64,000 nucleotides of DNA from Symbiodinium natans (lineage: Eukaryota; Sar; Dinophyceae; Suessiales; Symbiodiniaceae), in assembly GCA_905221605.1 (NCBI GenBank), contig CAJNDS010002623.1, positions 121,001 through 185,000 of the forward strand. Reading direction: 5' to 3'. The notes under the pieces are model-generated. The model saw nothing but the letters and a program-made list of their open reading frames with translations. It did no database searches and was not told where the DNA came from. Each line of letters begins with the position of its first letter. Position 1 is the stretch's first letter. Below, piece by piece: positions 10,015 through 22,667 of the stretch. The translations under genes were made by a program, and so were the position numbers.

Positions 10015-10417
10015 TTTTTTTTTTTTCAAGGCCTTGCGCGCTGTAAGAACGCGCGCTTTGGCGCCAGCTCGAAAGATGTTTCCCGCAACTGCTTGGCTAT
10101 TTTAGCGTACTTGAATTGTGGTCCAAAGTAGGGTGTTGCGGTGTGGTCCGGCAGCCACTCTTCGGGGTAGTTATTCTTTGCTATTGTTTCTAGCCAGTAT
10201 GGGAACTGCATTCCTCTACGTCTGCCAGTAGCTAATATTCTGTCTTTATGGGCCGCGCAAAAGACTACATTGTGAAAGGGCTCTTCACGGGGTGCGTTGA
10301 AGACTCTAATCATCATGCGATATTGCTGGTATGACAAGGTTTGTGAGGGGGTTTCTGGGTATTTAGCTTCCTGCCATACGGTGTGGTTGTCTATTCTGGA
10401 GTAGAAAGACGCCTTGA
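10015..10417 (-). pseudogene. Retroposed coding fragment with poly(A), inside a telomere array
   Basis: On minus, an open frame of about 130 codons runs from 10417 to a TGA at 10026-10028 and is followed at once by 12 A (10015-10026 region), then CCTAAACCC units. The array has the same orientation on both sides (TTTAGGG at 9945-10014 and again from 10418), as if something was inserted into it. Poly(A) at one end and a ragged coding start at the other suggest a 5'-truncated retrocopy. The peptide contains YQQYRMMIRVFNAPREEPF, FPYWLETIAKNNYPEEWLPD and YFGPQFKYAKIAKQLRET. I do not recognise the family. The frame has no internal stop, so it may be recent. The lack of any 3' UTR before poly(A) is odd; an exon next to a chance A-run is the alternative. 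Confidence 0.6.
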
Positions 10418-10617
10418 GGGTTTAGGGTTTAGGGTTCCCAGAACAAGGGAATAGAATAGCTGGTAACATGATTTTAAGTTCAGAAGAACCAGGAAACCTT
10501 TTCCTACACCCGCGTACCTGCGTGTACTCTAGGCATTCCTGCAACACCGACAAAGCATAGCAAGCTGGCAGCTGTAGCAGGGCCTTTGCTGGGACACCAA
10601 AACTCCATGGAAACCCC

Positions 10618-10735
10618 CTAATCCCTAATCCCTAATCCCTAAACCCTAAACCCTAAACCCTAAACCCTAAACCCTAAACCCTAAACCCTAAACCCTAAAC
10701 CCTAAACCCTAAACCCTAACCCTAAACCCTAAACT
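10618..10735 (-). repeat. CCCTAAA array
   Basis: One of the longest arrays, about 16 units. It opens with three CCCTAAT variants. Confidence 0.95.
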
Positions 10736-10970
10736 CAACCTCCCTCCCCCCCCCCCCCCACCAAAAACCAAAAAAGAACTTAAAAAACAAAAAGCAGAAG
10801 GTTTTTCTGGGGAGCTGGCTCCTCGAGGGTCAGGAGAAACTTCTGCTGCCAAGTGAGCTCGCCCTGAAAGACTTCGGTGACAAGAGGACTAGGGTTTAGG
10901 GTTTAGGGTTTAGGGTTTAGGGAACTAGGGTTTTTGGGTTTAGGGTTTAGGGTTGTGGGCTTACTTCACG

Positions 10971-11091
10971 GGACAGGGGACTTAGTAAGTGCGGTTCTCA
11001 TACGGAAACTATACTCTCAGTTGCTTGCAAGTCCAATTATGGTATGCTTTTTATATCCCTACTTCCCAAGTGCCCCGATTCTCCAAGTAGG
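10971..11091. mobile_element. Inverted-repeat element, family E
   Basis: About 121 bp, GGACAGGGGACTTAGTAAGTG to AAGTGCCCCGATTCTCCAAG. Reverse orientation relative to the 6372 copy. Confidence 0.75.
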
Positions 11092-12146
11092 CGTTTATGG
11101 GATGAACTACGGGGTGGGCTTCGGTTTCTACGGGCTTCTGTAGTAGGGTTTCTGGTTCGCCTTCTGCGTGGTTCAAAATCAGGACCTCTGCCACCCCTCC
11201 CTCGCCCCCCGTATCGTGATACCTTTGTAACGTTTTGCTAGAGCCTCTTGCATAATAAAAACATGTATATATCTATATACATTTTTACACCAACTCCCAA
11301 ACGGGCTAAGGGCTTGCAGAGGCATGGCAGAGGCTTTGCGGGGTTCCAGAAGTCTTCGGACCATGAGATTTGCACTTACCTAACGGGCTCTAACATACGA
11401 CGACATCCTTACACCCCAAACCCTTTCTTCTATATTACTTCGCCACTGCTCCCACTACACCAAAGAGGCCCCGAACCCCACAAGGATTTTGGTTCAGGCT
11501 TTAGGGTCCGCTTACGGGAAGGCTTACCATTGTAGAAGGCTTGTGGATGCTTTCGGGTTGTGGGGTTCGGGGTCAGGGGTTTGAGGCTTAAAGTTAGAGG
11601 GCTCCAGGCTGCAAGCAAGGGTTTCAGTACTCGCGTTCCGGTGCTGTGAGCAGCTTCCGTGTACTAGTTTCCACGAATAAGAAGGGTACCTTTTCGCTTG
11701 ACAGGGTTAATAGCGGATCCCAACCAAAAGAAGAAGGGGATACCAGCCCACTCCGGGTCCTAGTGTCTTTAAGCATACGTGGGTTGTAGGTAAGGAAACT
11801 TCAGGCACTGTTCACAAGTCAGGTACCTGTTACCCTACTTACTACGTGCCCCCCAAGCAAGTAGTTCGCTGTACCCTAAACCCTAAAACCGAAAAGCTAC
11901 TCAGCAAGCGGCCCCCTCCCCACCCTCCCCAGGATCCCAGTACTTCTTGGCCACTAAACCCAAAACCCAAACCCTGAAACGCTGAATCCCTAAACCCTAC
12001 ATCCTAAACTCTAGCCCTAAACCCCAAACCCCTAACCCCTAAAGCCTCTACACACTCAAATATGCAGACGGCCTCCAAGACGATGGGGCCAGTTGCACCT
12101 TTTGCTGCTTCCAAGATCTAGATGCATGAAACCCTCAACCCACAGG

Positions 12147-12255
12147 GTTTAGGGTCTATAGGGTTTAGGGTTTAGGGTTTAGGGTTTAGGGTTTAGGGTT
12201 TAGGGTTTAGGGTTTAGGGTTTAGGGTTTAGGGTTTAGGGCTTAGGGTTTAGGGT
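12147..12255 (+). repeat. TTTAGGG array
   Basis: About 15 units, nearly perfect. Confidence 0.95.
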
Positions 12256-12722
12256 TCTGCATACATGTTTAGGGTTTGACGCAGACCCCTATATACAAGC
12301 TCTAGCCTAAACCCCCGAAACCTCCGCAGCCCGAACCCCAAACTCTACAGACTCTGCTGAAGGAGTGGGCAGGGGTGGGCCAGGGTCAGGTGGAGGGAGG
12401 GCTGGGAGGGCTGGGAGGGCTGGGAGGGGGGGATTAGACGTTCTTCTGGCCTCCGGCAAACTAGACTGGCAGCGCCTGCACCGACCTACCTCCAAATTTT
12501 TCTGTGTAGACTATCCATGCAGACACCCGGCAACTTTACAGACAAAACATCACGCAATGCCAGCGTATGTCGAAGAAAACCACAAGCCCTGTGAATGCTT
12601 CTGACACTCCAGAAACTCGATAACCCTCAATCGCTACATCCCACATCCAAATACCATATCCTTTTAGCTCACAATGCCCTAAACCCTAACTTATAATCCC
12701 TAAACCCTAAACCCTACAGAAA

Positions 12723-14197
12723 GGACGGTACTGAGCGCTTGTTTGTTTTGTATTTCTATACAAGTATGGGTTGGCATTAGTACTTGCGTAGTTTTCTTAC
12801 GTACAAACAAGCGCTTTGTACCATCCACTTAAAGCCTAATGTTCTTCTACTTATCTTGTCGTACTATTCACAATGATGTAGTAATTTTACTTTTCATAAT
12901 TCTGGTGTGACTGTATTTCATGTTTGCTTATAAGCAATTAGGTTGCTTATAAACAATATGCAGTGGAAGTATGCTATGCAGGCAGGGGGGGGAGGGGGGG
13001 GGGGGGGGGGGTTCTCCAACATAGCCAAGACCACCCCCCACCCCCCCCACCCCCCCAACAAAAAGAACACAAAGAACTCAGCCGTGGTGAGGTGCACATT
13101 CTCCTCACCGACTGCCTGTGGCTGAATCTCTAAGTCCCCTAAGCCCCCCCTGTACCTCACGAGGCTACGTATAGCCCTACCGCAGTATATAATGAAATGC
13201 TCAGGACCTACCTATATTAAGTTAGATGCAAACATGTCAGGGTTACAGGTTATATGTTCTGTATATAAGGACCAAGATAGTACTAGGGCTGTTAAAGCTC
13301 GAGTCTGAACGCGGCCAGCCATGTCCGATAACCAAAATGTTCCTATTAGGGGCAGCAGACGAATGCTGCCCATAGGGGCTTCGCCCCTAAGAGCTTTACC
13401 CATGAGAGCTCTGCCCAAAGGAGCTGCACCCGCTATGCGACGAGGGTTATGTTATTGTATGTTACATGGGTATATATACTATCAAAGGATGCTTATAAGC
13501 AAGTATGCTGCTTATAAGCAGTATGTAGCTGAAGATGTACGGTATATAGGTGCCTCAACTGCGTCCAAATAAGTTTACTCTCTATACCCCCATATACTCC
13601 CTTATGTCTCAGATATCTATGTTTAAAAAAAGATGCACCTCGGCAGCAACATGATTTATGAATGCACCTCGGCAGCAATAGTGTGTGTGTGTAGTAACAG
13701 TAAACACCTTCCTTCTTACGCCATGAAACGAATGGCTGCAGTGGCAGGGTTTATGCATGTGGAGAACGGAGTATGTCACTTAGAAGTGACAAATTTGAGT
13801 GACCACGGCAGTGATGGGCCATTCCAGTCGTACTGCTGCAGGGATTTCGGTTTTCTTAGCGTCTCGTGTAGTCGTAGTTAACCGCGAAGAAACCTGCCGC
13901 AAAGGTAAAGGTAGCTCGCAAGAAGCCCTCCGCAAAGCCGTAAGGCGTTAGGAGACACATGCGAACACATCGCACGGCGCGATCGGGACGGGGAAAAGAC
14001 ATGTGGCTGTGTGTGAAGCGCGTATACCAGGAGTATAATGATGTGAGTCACTAATAATTGGAGTGCATATGCAGCCGACAGATTGTGAATCAGCCAAGGT
14101 ATCTCGTCTTCTATGTCATCAAGTGACATTCCTGTGTGAGGATTAAACTTCAAAGAATGTAAAAAAAATATAAACAGACAAGCGCTCAGTACCGTCC
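12723..14197. mobile_element. 1.5-kb terminal-inverted-repeat element
   Basis: Ends GGACGGTACTGAGCGCTTGT and its complement (14178-14197), extended by matching T/A-rich bases. A third, variant copy of the end (AAGCGCTTTGTACCATCC, 12809-12826) makes a 104-bp mini-palindrome at the left. Composition is unlike the surroundings: lower GC and almost no telomere units inside. It holds G- and C-runs (12983-13055), paired TGCTTATAAGCA motifs at 12927-12955 and 13489-13520, and a duplicated ATGCACCTCGGCAGCAA (13633 and 13664). No transposase was recognised. The longest frames (about 80-90 codons) resemble no family, so it looks non-autonomous. Confidence 0.75.
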
Positions 14198-14643
14198 CCT
14201 CCCAAACCCTAAACCCTAAACCCTGAACCTTGGGTTTCCTGACTGCTTTGTGTTAGAGGACTCGTTGCGCTACCGGCCTTGAAGTGGAACAGGGCTCTTT
14301 CTAGGGTTTGCCATAAGGGCCTACATAGTTAGGATAGGGTTTGGGTGGTTATTATGGCATATTTGTAAAGGGACCACAAGGGAGTACCATCAGTAATTTG
14401 TTCCGACACCACCCTAGACCCTAAAGCCAAAACCCTAAATAATGAACCCTAAACCCTAAACCCTAAATCCTAAACCCTAAACCCTAAACCGGTTCACGCA
14501 CCTTGGACAGTGCTGCTCCTGGTGTTTCCAGTTTGGCCCAAGTCTTCCTGATGATGGACCTCCAGGTTTGGGATGCCTTGGGGTCTAGTTTAGGGTTTAG
14601 GGTTTAGGGTATAGGGTTTAGGGTTTAAGGTTTAGGGTTTAGG

Positions 14644-14759
14644 CAAGGAGGGGCCCCCTAGCTATAAGTAGAGTTATAAGAGCCCTAATTGGGTTTTAAG
14701 GATCCTAAATTAGGCTATAAGTCCCTTAACTACAGTTATAGTAAGGGGGCTCCTCCTTG
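14644..14759. mobile_element. Inverted-repeat element, family A
   Basis: 116 bp with the same termini and interior as the 2846 copy, inserted next to a TTTAGGG array. No coding capacity. Confidence 0.88.
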
Positions 14760-15360
14760 TAGGTGTTTGGGGTTTAGGGTTTAAGGCCGCATCTTTGACC
14801 CTCAGCCCTAAATCCCCAAACTCCCCCCCCGTGCTGAGGGCGTGTGCTTGAGGGCTTGTCACCAGGTATGCGACATGTCGACTTGCAGTTTTGTTTTGCT
14901 TTTGTGGTGGCTTAGAGCTGACAGCTTAGTTCGCCTGCAGTCGTGGCCCATGGCCTACACCCTATAACCCTACACCCTAAACCCTGAACCCTGCAAGGTC
15001 TGGCAGCACCTGGGTTTTTGAGTAGGTTTGGCACGGATTTTAGGGTTCAGCTCTAACCCCTAAACCCCAATCCCTAACACCCTGATACCCGAATCCCATA
15101 CTGCCCTAGTACCGCAATATCCTACCCCCCCAAACCCTAAACCCTCACCCCCAAACCCTCAACCCCAAACCCTAAACCCTAAGCCCAAAACCCAAACCCT
15201 AAACCCCTAAACCCTAAACCCTCAACCCCAAACCCTAAACCCTAAACCCCAAGCCCTGTACCCTCAACCCTAAACCCCAAAGCACGACTCCGAGGCCCCC
15301 CACCGAGGTCACCGAGTTGATCCGGGGGCTCCGGCCGGCCCGGGAGGCTGCCTGTCTTAG

Positions 15361-15507
15361 GAGGTTTAGGGTTTAGGGTTTAGGGTTTAGGGTTTAGGGT
15401 TTAGGGTTGAGGGTTAGGGTTTAGGGTTTAGGGTTTAGGGTTTAGGGTTTAGGGTTTAGGGTTTAGGGTTTAGGGTTTAGGGTTTAGGGTTTAGGGTTTA
15501 GGGTTTC
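15361..15507 (+). repeat. TTTAGGG array flanked by a 12-base direct repeat
   Basis: About 20 units. CCTGTCTTAGGA occurs at 15351-15362 and again at 15528-15539, on either side of the array. Confidence 0.92.
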
Positions 15508-17866
15508 AGGTTTTGGGGCTATGGCTTCCTGTCTTAGGAAGGCTGATTCATGAAGTAGGGTTTAGGGATTCGGGGTTAGGGATTAGGGTTTAGGGTTTTG
15601 AGCTTGGGTTTGGATTTTAGGGCTGAGGGTTTAGGGTTTCGAGGTTTGCGCTTGGGGTTTAGGCTTTGGGATTTGCCGTTTGGGGCGCTGGGGTGCAGGG
15701 ATTGGGCACTTGCCCGCCCTGGTGCATTGATTGTCGGTTTGCCCAAAAGCCCTGTACTTTCGATCCGCCCACAGGAAGTATACAACACGGAAGGAAACCC
15801 GAGATTGGCCCTGAAACTGCTTGACACCCACACGATGGACATCAGCTCATGCATGGTTCCCATGTAAAAGCTGCGAGCTAAACCCTAAACTCCTAACCGG
15901 GGTCTATGTTAGGAGTCCCCTATTCTCGTAAAACCCCATATACCACGACTTGCAGACACGTTGAGTGCTCTTGTACCTGTTGCCCTGCCGGTCTGGATGA
16001 GCCACAACGACATTCGACCGCAGCTGTGGTGCAAACAGGAGACTGCAAGAAAGCAAAACAATCGCGAAACCCCCAACAATGGAAGTCGCTTCCTGCTGGT
16101 GGTACGATTGAGGCAGCATGCATACAAGACGTCGTCATGGGCGTAGAGGACGTGCATGTTCTGTTCTTTATTTTTGAACCCATGCCTGTGTCCGACTGCC
16201 GGCGCTAACCCAGCGTAAGCTCGAAATCCCAGACCCCCCAGCCAGCCTTACACGAGAGATGAGAAATGAAGCCTCTCGTACCTAGCCCCGAACATGCAGC
16301 ACCTAAACACAGGGGCAGGAAACGTATACTTCCATCCCACCGGTACAAGCCCCCAAACATCCCATAGCTTCAGGGTCGCATAGGTTTCCAGAGGGAAAAA
16401 ATCCTCATGGTTCGCTGGGCAGCTCCCACCCATCTGGTCAGTTTCGGGTTTGAGCTTCAGGGTATTTGACCTTGAACCCTACGCCCTAAACCCCAAACCC
16501 TAAACCGCAAGCCCTAAACCCAAAACCCAAAAAGTCCTGCACGCCCCTATAAGCCCTGCAAGCCCGAAAACCCTAAAACAACAACCACTCGGCCACCTTC
16601 CGGCTTCGGGTCGAGGGTGGTTTGGAGTGAGGGTTTCTGTTTCAAGGAAGCCCTGCGGTGGGTACAAACCCTAAACCCCAAACCCGAAACCCCAAACCCT
16701 AAACCCTAAACCCTAAAACCTAAAGCCCCAACTTAACAACAGGAGGGTGCCCTTGTTTGTCCTGGATCAGTGGAGAACCCGGGTTGTTGTGTCAGGGTTT
16801 AGGGCTTAGGGCTTAAGTCTATAGACTTTTGGTGCTGATAGACTGATAGAGTTTGGAGTATATGAGGCTGGGGGCTTAAGGTAAAGAACCCTCTTCTAGG
16901 GCAAAGTCCTTTTGCCTTCCTCTGGAAGGCTCTGCTCTCTTCCCGCCAAGAAAACACCACTCCTCAATACTGTGAACCCTGCATCCTAATGCCCTAGAGG
17001 TGAACAGCTTGCTTCAGGTATACCCCAAGCCCTGAACCCTCAAACGCCCTAAGCCCTGAAATGCCCAAGCACTACCACAAAAACAAGAAAAGATGCCCTT
17101 AACCCTAAACCTTAAAACCTAAGCCCTAAAGCCCTCAGCCCTAAAGCCCTAAGCCCGAAGCCCTAAACCCCAAACCCAAAACCCCAAACCCAACACCCAA
17201 AACCCTAAACCCCAAACCCCAAACCCTAAACCCTAAACCCTAAATCCTAAACCTAAACCCCCCCCCCCCCCCCCCCCCCATTTGGGCTTCAAGAGTCCCT
17301 GGCGCCTCCTCCCAGGGCCGCTCGCTACGCCTCAGGCGTGACTTAGGGTTTAGGGTTTAGGGTTTAGGGTTTAGGGTTCGTTTAGGGCTGCATCCTAAAC
17401 CCTAAACCCTAAGTTTAGGGTTTAGGGTTGGGATGGTATAAGGTTCTCGTTCTTTGGGCCTGGGCTTTCGAGACTTGGGTGCTACAATTTAACCAGGGCT
17501 GAGGATGGACTAGGCTTGAGGCTTACGCCCGAAGTCCTGGTAAAGTCCTTGCCCCTTTTAAGGTTTATAGGGCTTTATGGGTTTATATGGGTTTAGGGTT
17601 TAGGGGTTATGGTTTAGCGGTTTAGAGGCTTAGGGGTTTAGGGGTTTAGGTGTTGGAGGGTTCAGGGGTTTAGGCGTTTAGGGGTTTAGGGGGTTAGGGG
17701 TTTCAGGGCTTAAGGGTTTAAGGGTTAGGGGCGGCCCTAACCCCTAAGCCTGTGTAGCTCAGGGCTTCTCAAGTTTTTGAGTCAGGCTTGAGCTTCAGAA
17801 TGAAGCCTAGGCCAAAGGTGAAATGGAACCCTTGCACCCAAAACTCTCCCCTCTGAATCCTAAATC

Positions 17867-17961
17867 TTGGGATTTTCCCCTTTATACGAACAGCCCTTGA
17901 TAGGGATTAAGATGATTAGGGGGTACGATGATCCCTGTTAGGCTAAGGTTGAACATCCCAA
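17867..17961. mobile_element. Inverted-repeat element, family C
   Basis: 95 bp, TTGGGATTTTCCCC to GAACATCCCAA. The interior CGAACAGCCCTTGATAGGG matches the 7666 copy. Confidence 0.8.
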
Positions 17962-18000
17962 CCTAAATCCTTTAATTTTTTAATTTGGGGCGAAAGCTCC

Positions 18001-18062
18001 GTACCCTAAACCCTAAACCCTAAACCCTAAACCCTAAACCCTAAACCCTAAACCCTAAACCC
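18001..18062 (-). repeat. CCCTAAA array
   Basis: About nine units, followed by looser units to 18095. The complex island 18096-18196 separates it from a TTTAGGG array (18197-18256). Confidence 0.95.
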
Positions 18063-19074
18063 AAAACCCTAAATTAAACCCTGAACCCTAAACTCCGTTT
18101 AGGGAAGCCCTAGGTGCCCTCAGAGGGCTTCAAGCATAGCACACCCAAGACTTGAAACCGGCGAGGTGCACCTGACATGCCTTGCCATAACATGCCTTGG
18201 GTTTAGGGTTTAGGGTTTAGGGTTTAGGGTTTAGGGTTTAGGGTTTAGGGTTTAGGGCTTGGGGGTTCCGGGTGCCGTATTTAGGGTGTAGGGACTGGCC
18301 AGGCGCATGTAAGAAAAAGACACCGTAAAGCGGGACATCATGAAAGGATCGACTTCCCCCCCCGAGCTGAAACCCACAGGCCACGAGCCTTCCTCTGATT
18401 GTTGGGTATCTAGGCTTGAAGAGCACCTACGAGAGGTGAGGTCGTCTCCCTAACCCCTAAACCCTAAACCCAAAAGTTTCGGTAGTCGCAAGCTGCCGTG
18501 CGGGGATGGGCGTGACAGTATTGCCCGGAAATCCCTATGTCCCTCAGCCCTATAAACACTAAATCCTAAACACCCTTTTCAATCCCACAAGCCTTCGAAG
18601 TTTCAACACCCGTAGCCGAAGTCAAACTCCAGCTTTCCGAGCCAAAGCCTACACACCTACAGAGGCTGAGGGTTAGGGAAGATTAGGGTTTAGGGTTTAG
18701 GGTTTAGGTGGTTAGGGTTTAGGGTTTAGGGTTTAGGTTTAAGTAGGGTTAGTTTAAGCTTCTCGCGCCCACAAACCCTAAGCCCTATACATGGGTAGCT
18801 CTCTGAATTCGGATCCCTTTTGGGGATCCTTTGTATCAGGTGCCGTTCTTCTTCTAGCCCCACAAAGGGACCCAAATTTAGAGAACTACCCGCATGTAAG
18901 CCCTACACCCTAAACCCTAAACCCTAAACCCTAAACTCTAAACCCTAAACCCTAAGCAAACCCCTAAACACAGAACATAGCCCAGCTGCCAACCATTGGT
19001 GCTACCTCGACGGTAGCTCCCCTCGCTGCCTGGCTGTCGAAAGGCGGGAGTCTTGGAGATCCCAGGTGGGCGGG

Positions 19075-19194
19075 TTTAGGGTTTAGGGTTTAGGGTTTAG
19101 GGTTTGGGGTTTGGGGTTTAGGGTTTAGGGTTTGGGGTTTGGGGTTTGGGGTTTGGGGTTTGGGGTTTGGGGTTTGGGGTTTGGGGTTTAGGGT
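19075..19194 (+). repeat. TTTAGGG and TTTGGGG array
   Basis: The array switches from TTTAGGG to a block of eight or more TTTGGGG units and back. Variants are clustered rather than scattered, which suggests local tandem spread. Confidence 0.93.
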
Positions 19195-19313
19195 TGTGCT
19201 GCGCAATCCGACTAGTGTCGGATGAAGTACTTACATGCAACCCCACAACCCCTCTACCCTGGAAATAGGGAGGCCACAGGCCCCCCCCAACAGTAAGGAA
19301 TCGGAGATCCAGG

Positions 19314-19410
19314 AAACCCTAAACCCTAAACCCTAAACCCTAAACCCTAAACCCTAGACCCTAGACCCTAAACCCTAAACCCTAAACCCTAAACCCAAAA
19401 CCCTAAGTGG
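19314..19410 (-). repeat. CCCTAAA array
   Basis: About 13 units, with two adjacent CCCTAGA variants. Confidence 0.94.
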
Positions 19411-19569
19411 GGATTGGTCGATGGTCACTTCGAGCAGCGGCGCTGCCTCCGCGTCTCTGAGCCTCGTTGGCGCCTCGGCACAGTTGCAAGCGTCTACGCC
19501 CACGCCCCGGCCCCCTCTTGGGTTTAGGGTTTAGGGTTTAGGGTTTAGGGTTAGGGTTTAGTTAGGGTT

Positions 19570-20270
19570 TCGGGTTTAGGGTCCCCCCAAAATGCATAGG
19601 TGCTTTTAGTCGTCTATTGCAGTGTTTTTGTATTGGACAATTATTTTTAGTGACTAACATATGATGTGATTATGCATATACATTATGACTTGCCCGAGCA
19701 CACTAATGGTCAGCACAAACACACCCAAAAAATAAAGCACCGTGAGATTGGACATTTCTGAGTGCCTCATGATCATACCTGAAGGCCTGATGTATGAGTG
19801 TAATGAAGTTTTCTGGTGCTCTTGTTTGTGCTCAAGATTGTGCTTTCTCCGGTGCTATTTTTTGTGCTCACGATTGTGCTTTCTCCGGTGCTTTTTTTTG
19901 TGCTCATGATTGTGCTTTCTCCGGTGCTATTTTTTGTGCTCATGATTGTGCTTTCTCCGGTGCTATTTTTTGTGCTCAGAACGAAGCAATGGCACCATCA
20001 ACAAGCACCAGCAGGAGCACAGTGACTAGCACCAGAAAAGACCACAAACCAAGGCCCAAAGTGTGATCTCGTCTGCTGAGCCAGGTCCAAACTCGATCAG
20101 ACTTTCTGGTGCTGGAATTTTGCGCTATGTTTAGTACAAAACCCTTTATTTGACTGTTAGTGTGCCGAGGCAGATCCCAACATATACATATTGATGCCAA
20201 ATCGGACTCACAAAATACACAGGGCACGATCTTGGCGGAGTGCCGCCGTCATCACGGCCTTAAACCCGAA
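19570..20270. other. AT-richer island with a 36-bp tandem repeat and hairpin arms
   Basis: Between 19810 and 19978 a 36-bp unit (TTTGTGCTCAYGATTGTGCT, then TTCTCCGGTGC) is repeated four to five times. The arm TTTTCTGGTGCT...GTGCTC at 19809 is mirrored by GAGCAC...AGCACCAGAAAA at 20014-20038. The unit length is a multiple of three, so the tract is open in several frames. I see no gene. Confidence 0.7.
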
Positions 20271-21340
20271 CCCTAAACCCCCAGAACCCCGAAACCCTAA
20301 ACCCCTCGAAACCCTAAACCCCTCGAAACCCTAAACCCCTCGAAACCCTAAACCCTAAACCCCTACAGCTCTCTAACATGTCGGTGGGAGGTGTGTTTGC
20401 CTTCAAGCCGAAGTCTGAGCTTGGGCGGTCTATGCCCTGACCCAAGTCCTAAGCCCGAAGCCCTAAGCCCCCTAAGCCCCTAGGCCCCTCAAAACCTATA
20501 TAACCCGGTTGGGCCCTTTGGGTTTAGACTTTAGGGTTTTATTGGCTTCGGGTTTCGGGTTTTGGGGCCTACGGTCCATAGAGGAAAGTCGAAGCACACA
20601 GGAAAAAAACACATGGCTCCAGCAAGCAAAGTTTACGGTTTAGGCTAAGGGTTTGGGGTTCAGGCTCGGTGGGTTCCCCCTCCCCCCCAAAGGGGAGAAC
20701 GCCCGCATCCTTACTGAGGTTAGTGCTGACCGTCAGCATTGTGCGCCATGTACCGGCCAGGGCCAAACGTAGAATGGCATTCTTGAAACACAGGCTTTTA
20801 GGGTTTAGGGTTCAGGGTTTAGGGTAGTTTAGGGCTGAAAGGGTCAGGGCTTTGGGTTGTTTTGTGCTTCGTGCTTGTCCGTGCCAGTGGGCCTGCTGGT
20901 GTTGTCAGGCTTGCATGCTTGCCCCTTCTCAATGCAGAAGCTGCTGTTCTGTGCTGCGCACTTGACACATTTCTTCGCTATACATCCCAAAACCTCAAGA
21001 GCGGCCTGTTCATGGTTGATGGCTGACCATGTCATGTGAAGTCTCAGGGTAGCATAGGGTTGAGGGTTTATAAGTCTTAGGGTCCAAGCCTTACACAGGG
21101 TTGCTTTGGCTGATAGCCCAACTGGTGAAACAGACCTTTGTGCAAGGTGCCAATGGCTGCGGCATTGGAAGCGGCTCCGCTTCTCCTAAACCCTAAACCC
21201 TACACCCTACACCCTAAACCCTAAACCCTAAACCCAAAACCCTAAACCCTAAACCCTAGAAACAAAATCCCAAACCAGGCGCTAGTTGCCAGACACTACA
21301 ACGCAGGGTCTCAAGCCAGAGTGCCAAACCCCTCCAGGAT

Positions 21341-21435
21341 TAGGGTTTAGGGTTTAGGGTTTAGGGTTTAGGGTTTAGGGTTTAGGGTTTAGGGTTTAGG
21401 GTTTAGGGTTTAGGGTTTAGGGTTTAGGGTTTAGG
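21341..21435 (+). repeat. TTTAGGG array
   Basis: Thirteen almost perfect units. Confidence 0.95.
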
Positions 21436-22667
21436 GATCAAAAGGTTTGCAAGGTAGCAAGAGAGTGCCAGTGGCGATGAGTTGTCTCAGGCAATCAGCA
21501 GCAAAACGCTGAGAGCTGCGGGTGAACCCATTCATCTTGATTGCTGCCCCCAACCCAAACCCAAAGCCCAAGAATCATAGTAGCTAATCGGGCACTCCAG
21601 CTGAACCGTATCAATCCTCAAAAGTTTGAACATAACCAACACAGGGAGGTGCTGTTACCAGGGTTTGGTGAGGGTTTGCTTAGGGCGTTTAGGGCCTGGG
21701 CTTGTGAAAGGTTTACCGGGTGTTAAAGGTCTCTATAGGATTCTAGACGCTGATGCTGGGATTTGGGTCTTTGGTTTATAGGCTCGAATCAGGCTAGCAT
21801 CTGCCTTGCTCTACATTAGGATCTACATCTTTGAAAATGCAGAGAGCAGATTCCCACGCCGAAACCGAAACTCCCAAGACTCAACCCCGAACTTTCCCCC
21901 ACATGGCAAGCAGAAGTTCCGGAACCCGTAAACCCTTAAAAACCCTTCGATTCGACCCTTCGACCCTCGACCCTAACTCCAAAGATCACTGAATCCTGAA
22001 CGACCCTAAACCCTAAACCCTAAACCCGAAGTGGGGGAGGCAAAAGTACCGAGAGTCGTCCACGGTCCCAGAAATCGAACCAGGATGGCTCGCGGCCCAC
22101 CTATGATTGACTTGAGGTTCGTCTGAGGGCCCGTTTGTAGTACAATTACGGAACCAAGTACCCAAAAAGCCATACTACGTAGGGGTTTTGGGGTATCTGA
22201 TTTTTACAATAGTACTACACATGGAATCTCAGGGATTGGTTTACAAGGGCTGAGGTTAGGGCATCTCTTTTTGGGGTTTCGGGCTCAAGGATGGGTATGT
22301 TGGATAGCGTCTAGCCTACTTATATCCGGGGATGCAGGGGATTCTTTTGGACAAAACTTGACTCCGATGGTCATGCTGCCGCAAAGCAGAAAAACTCAGG
22401 GCAACACCGGCATGATCATCATCATCGACTGCATTCGCAACAAAACCGAGCTAGGCAGAAGTAAGGGCAACACCAGCATGCAGGTTTGGGTTTGGGGAAA
22501 TGGATATAGGGTTCAGGGCTGCTGGTTTTGGAGTTGCTTGCCCCAAACCCTAAACCCTAAACCCTGAACCCTAAACCCCAAACCCTAAACCTTATATACC
22601 CTATTATACCCTAAAACCCGAAACCACTATAAACCCAAAGCCTAACCCCTATAAACCTAACCGCTAC

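Larger units (their letters stand above)
10440..12720. other. Telomere arrays with exon-like islands
   Basis: Complex islands at about 10534-10615, 10797-10889, 11318-11379, 11635-11770, 12068-12115 and 12523-12565 are open with AG and GT neighbours on one or both strands. The best minus reading is GELTWQQKFLLTLEEPAPQK at 10797-10889. No family recognised. They could belong to the channel gene's 5' part or to another gene. Confidence 0.4.
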
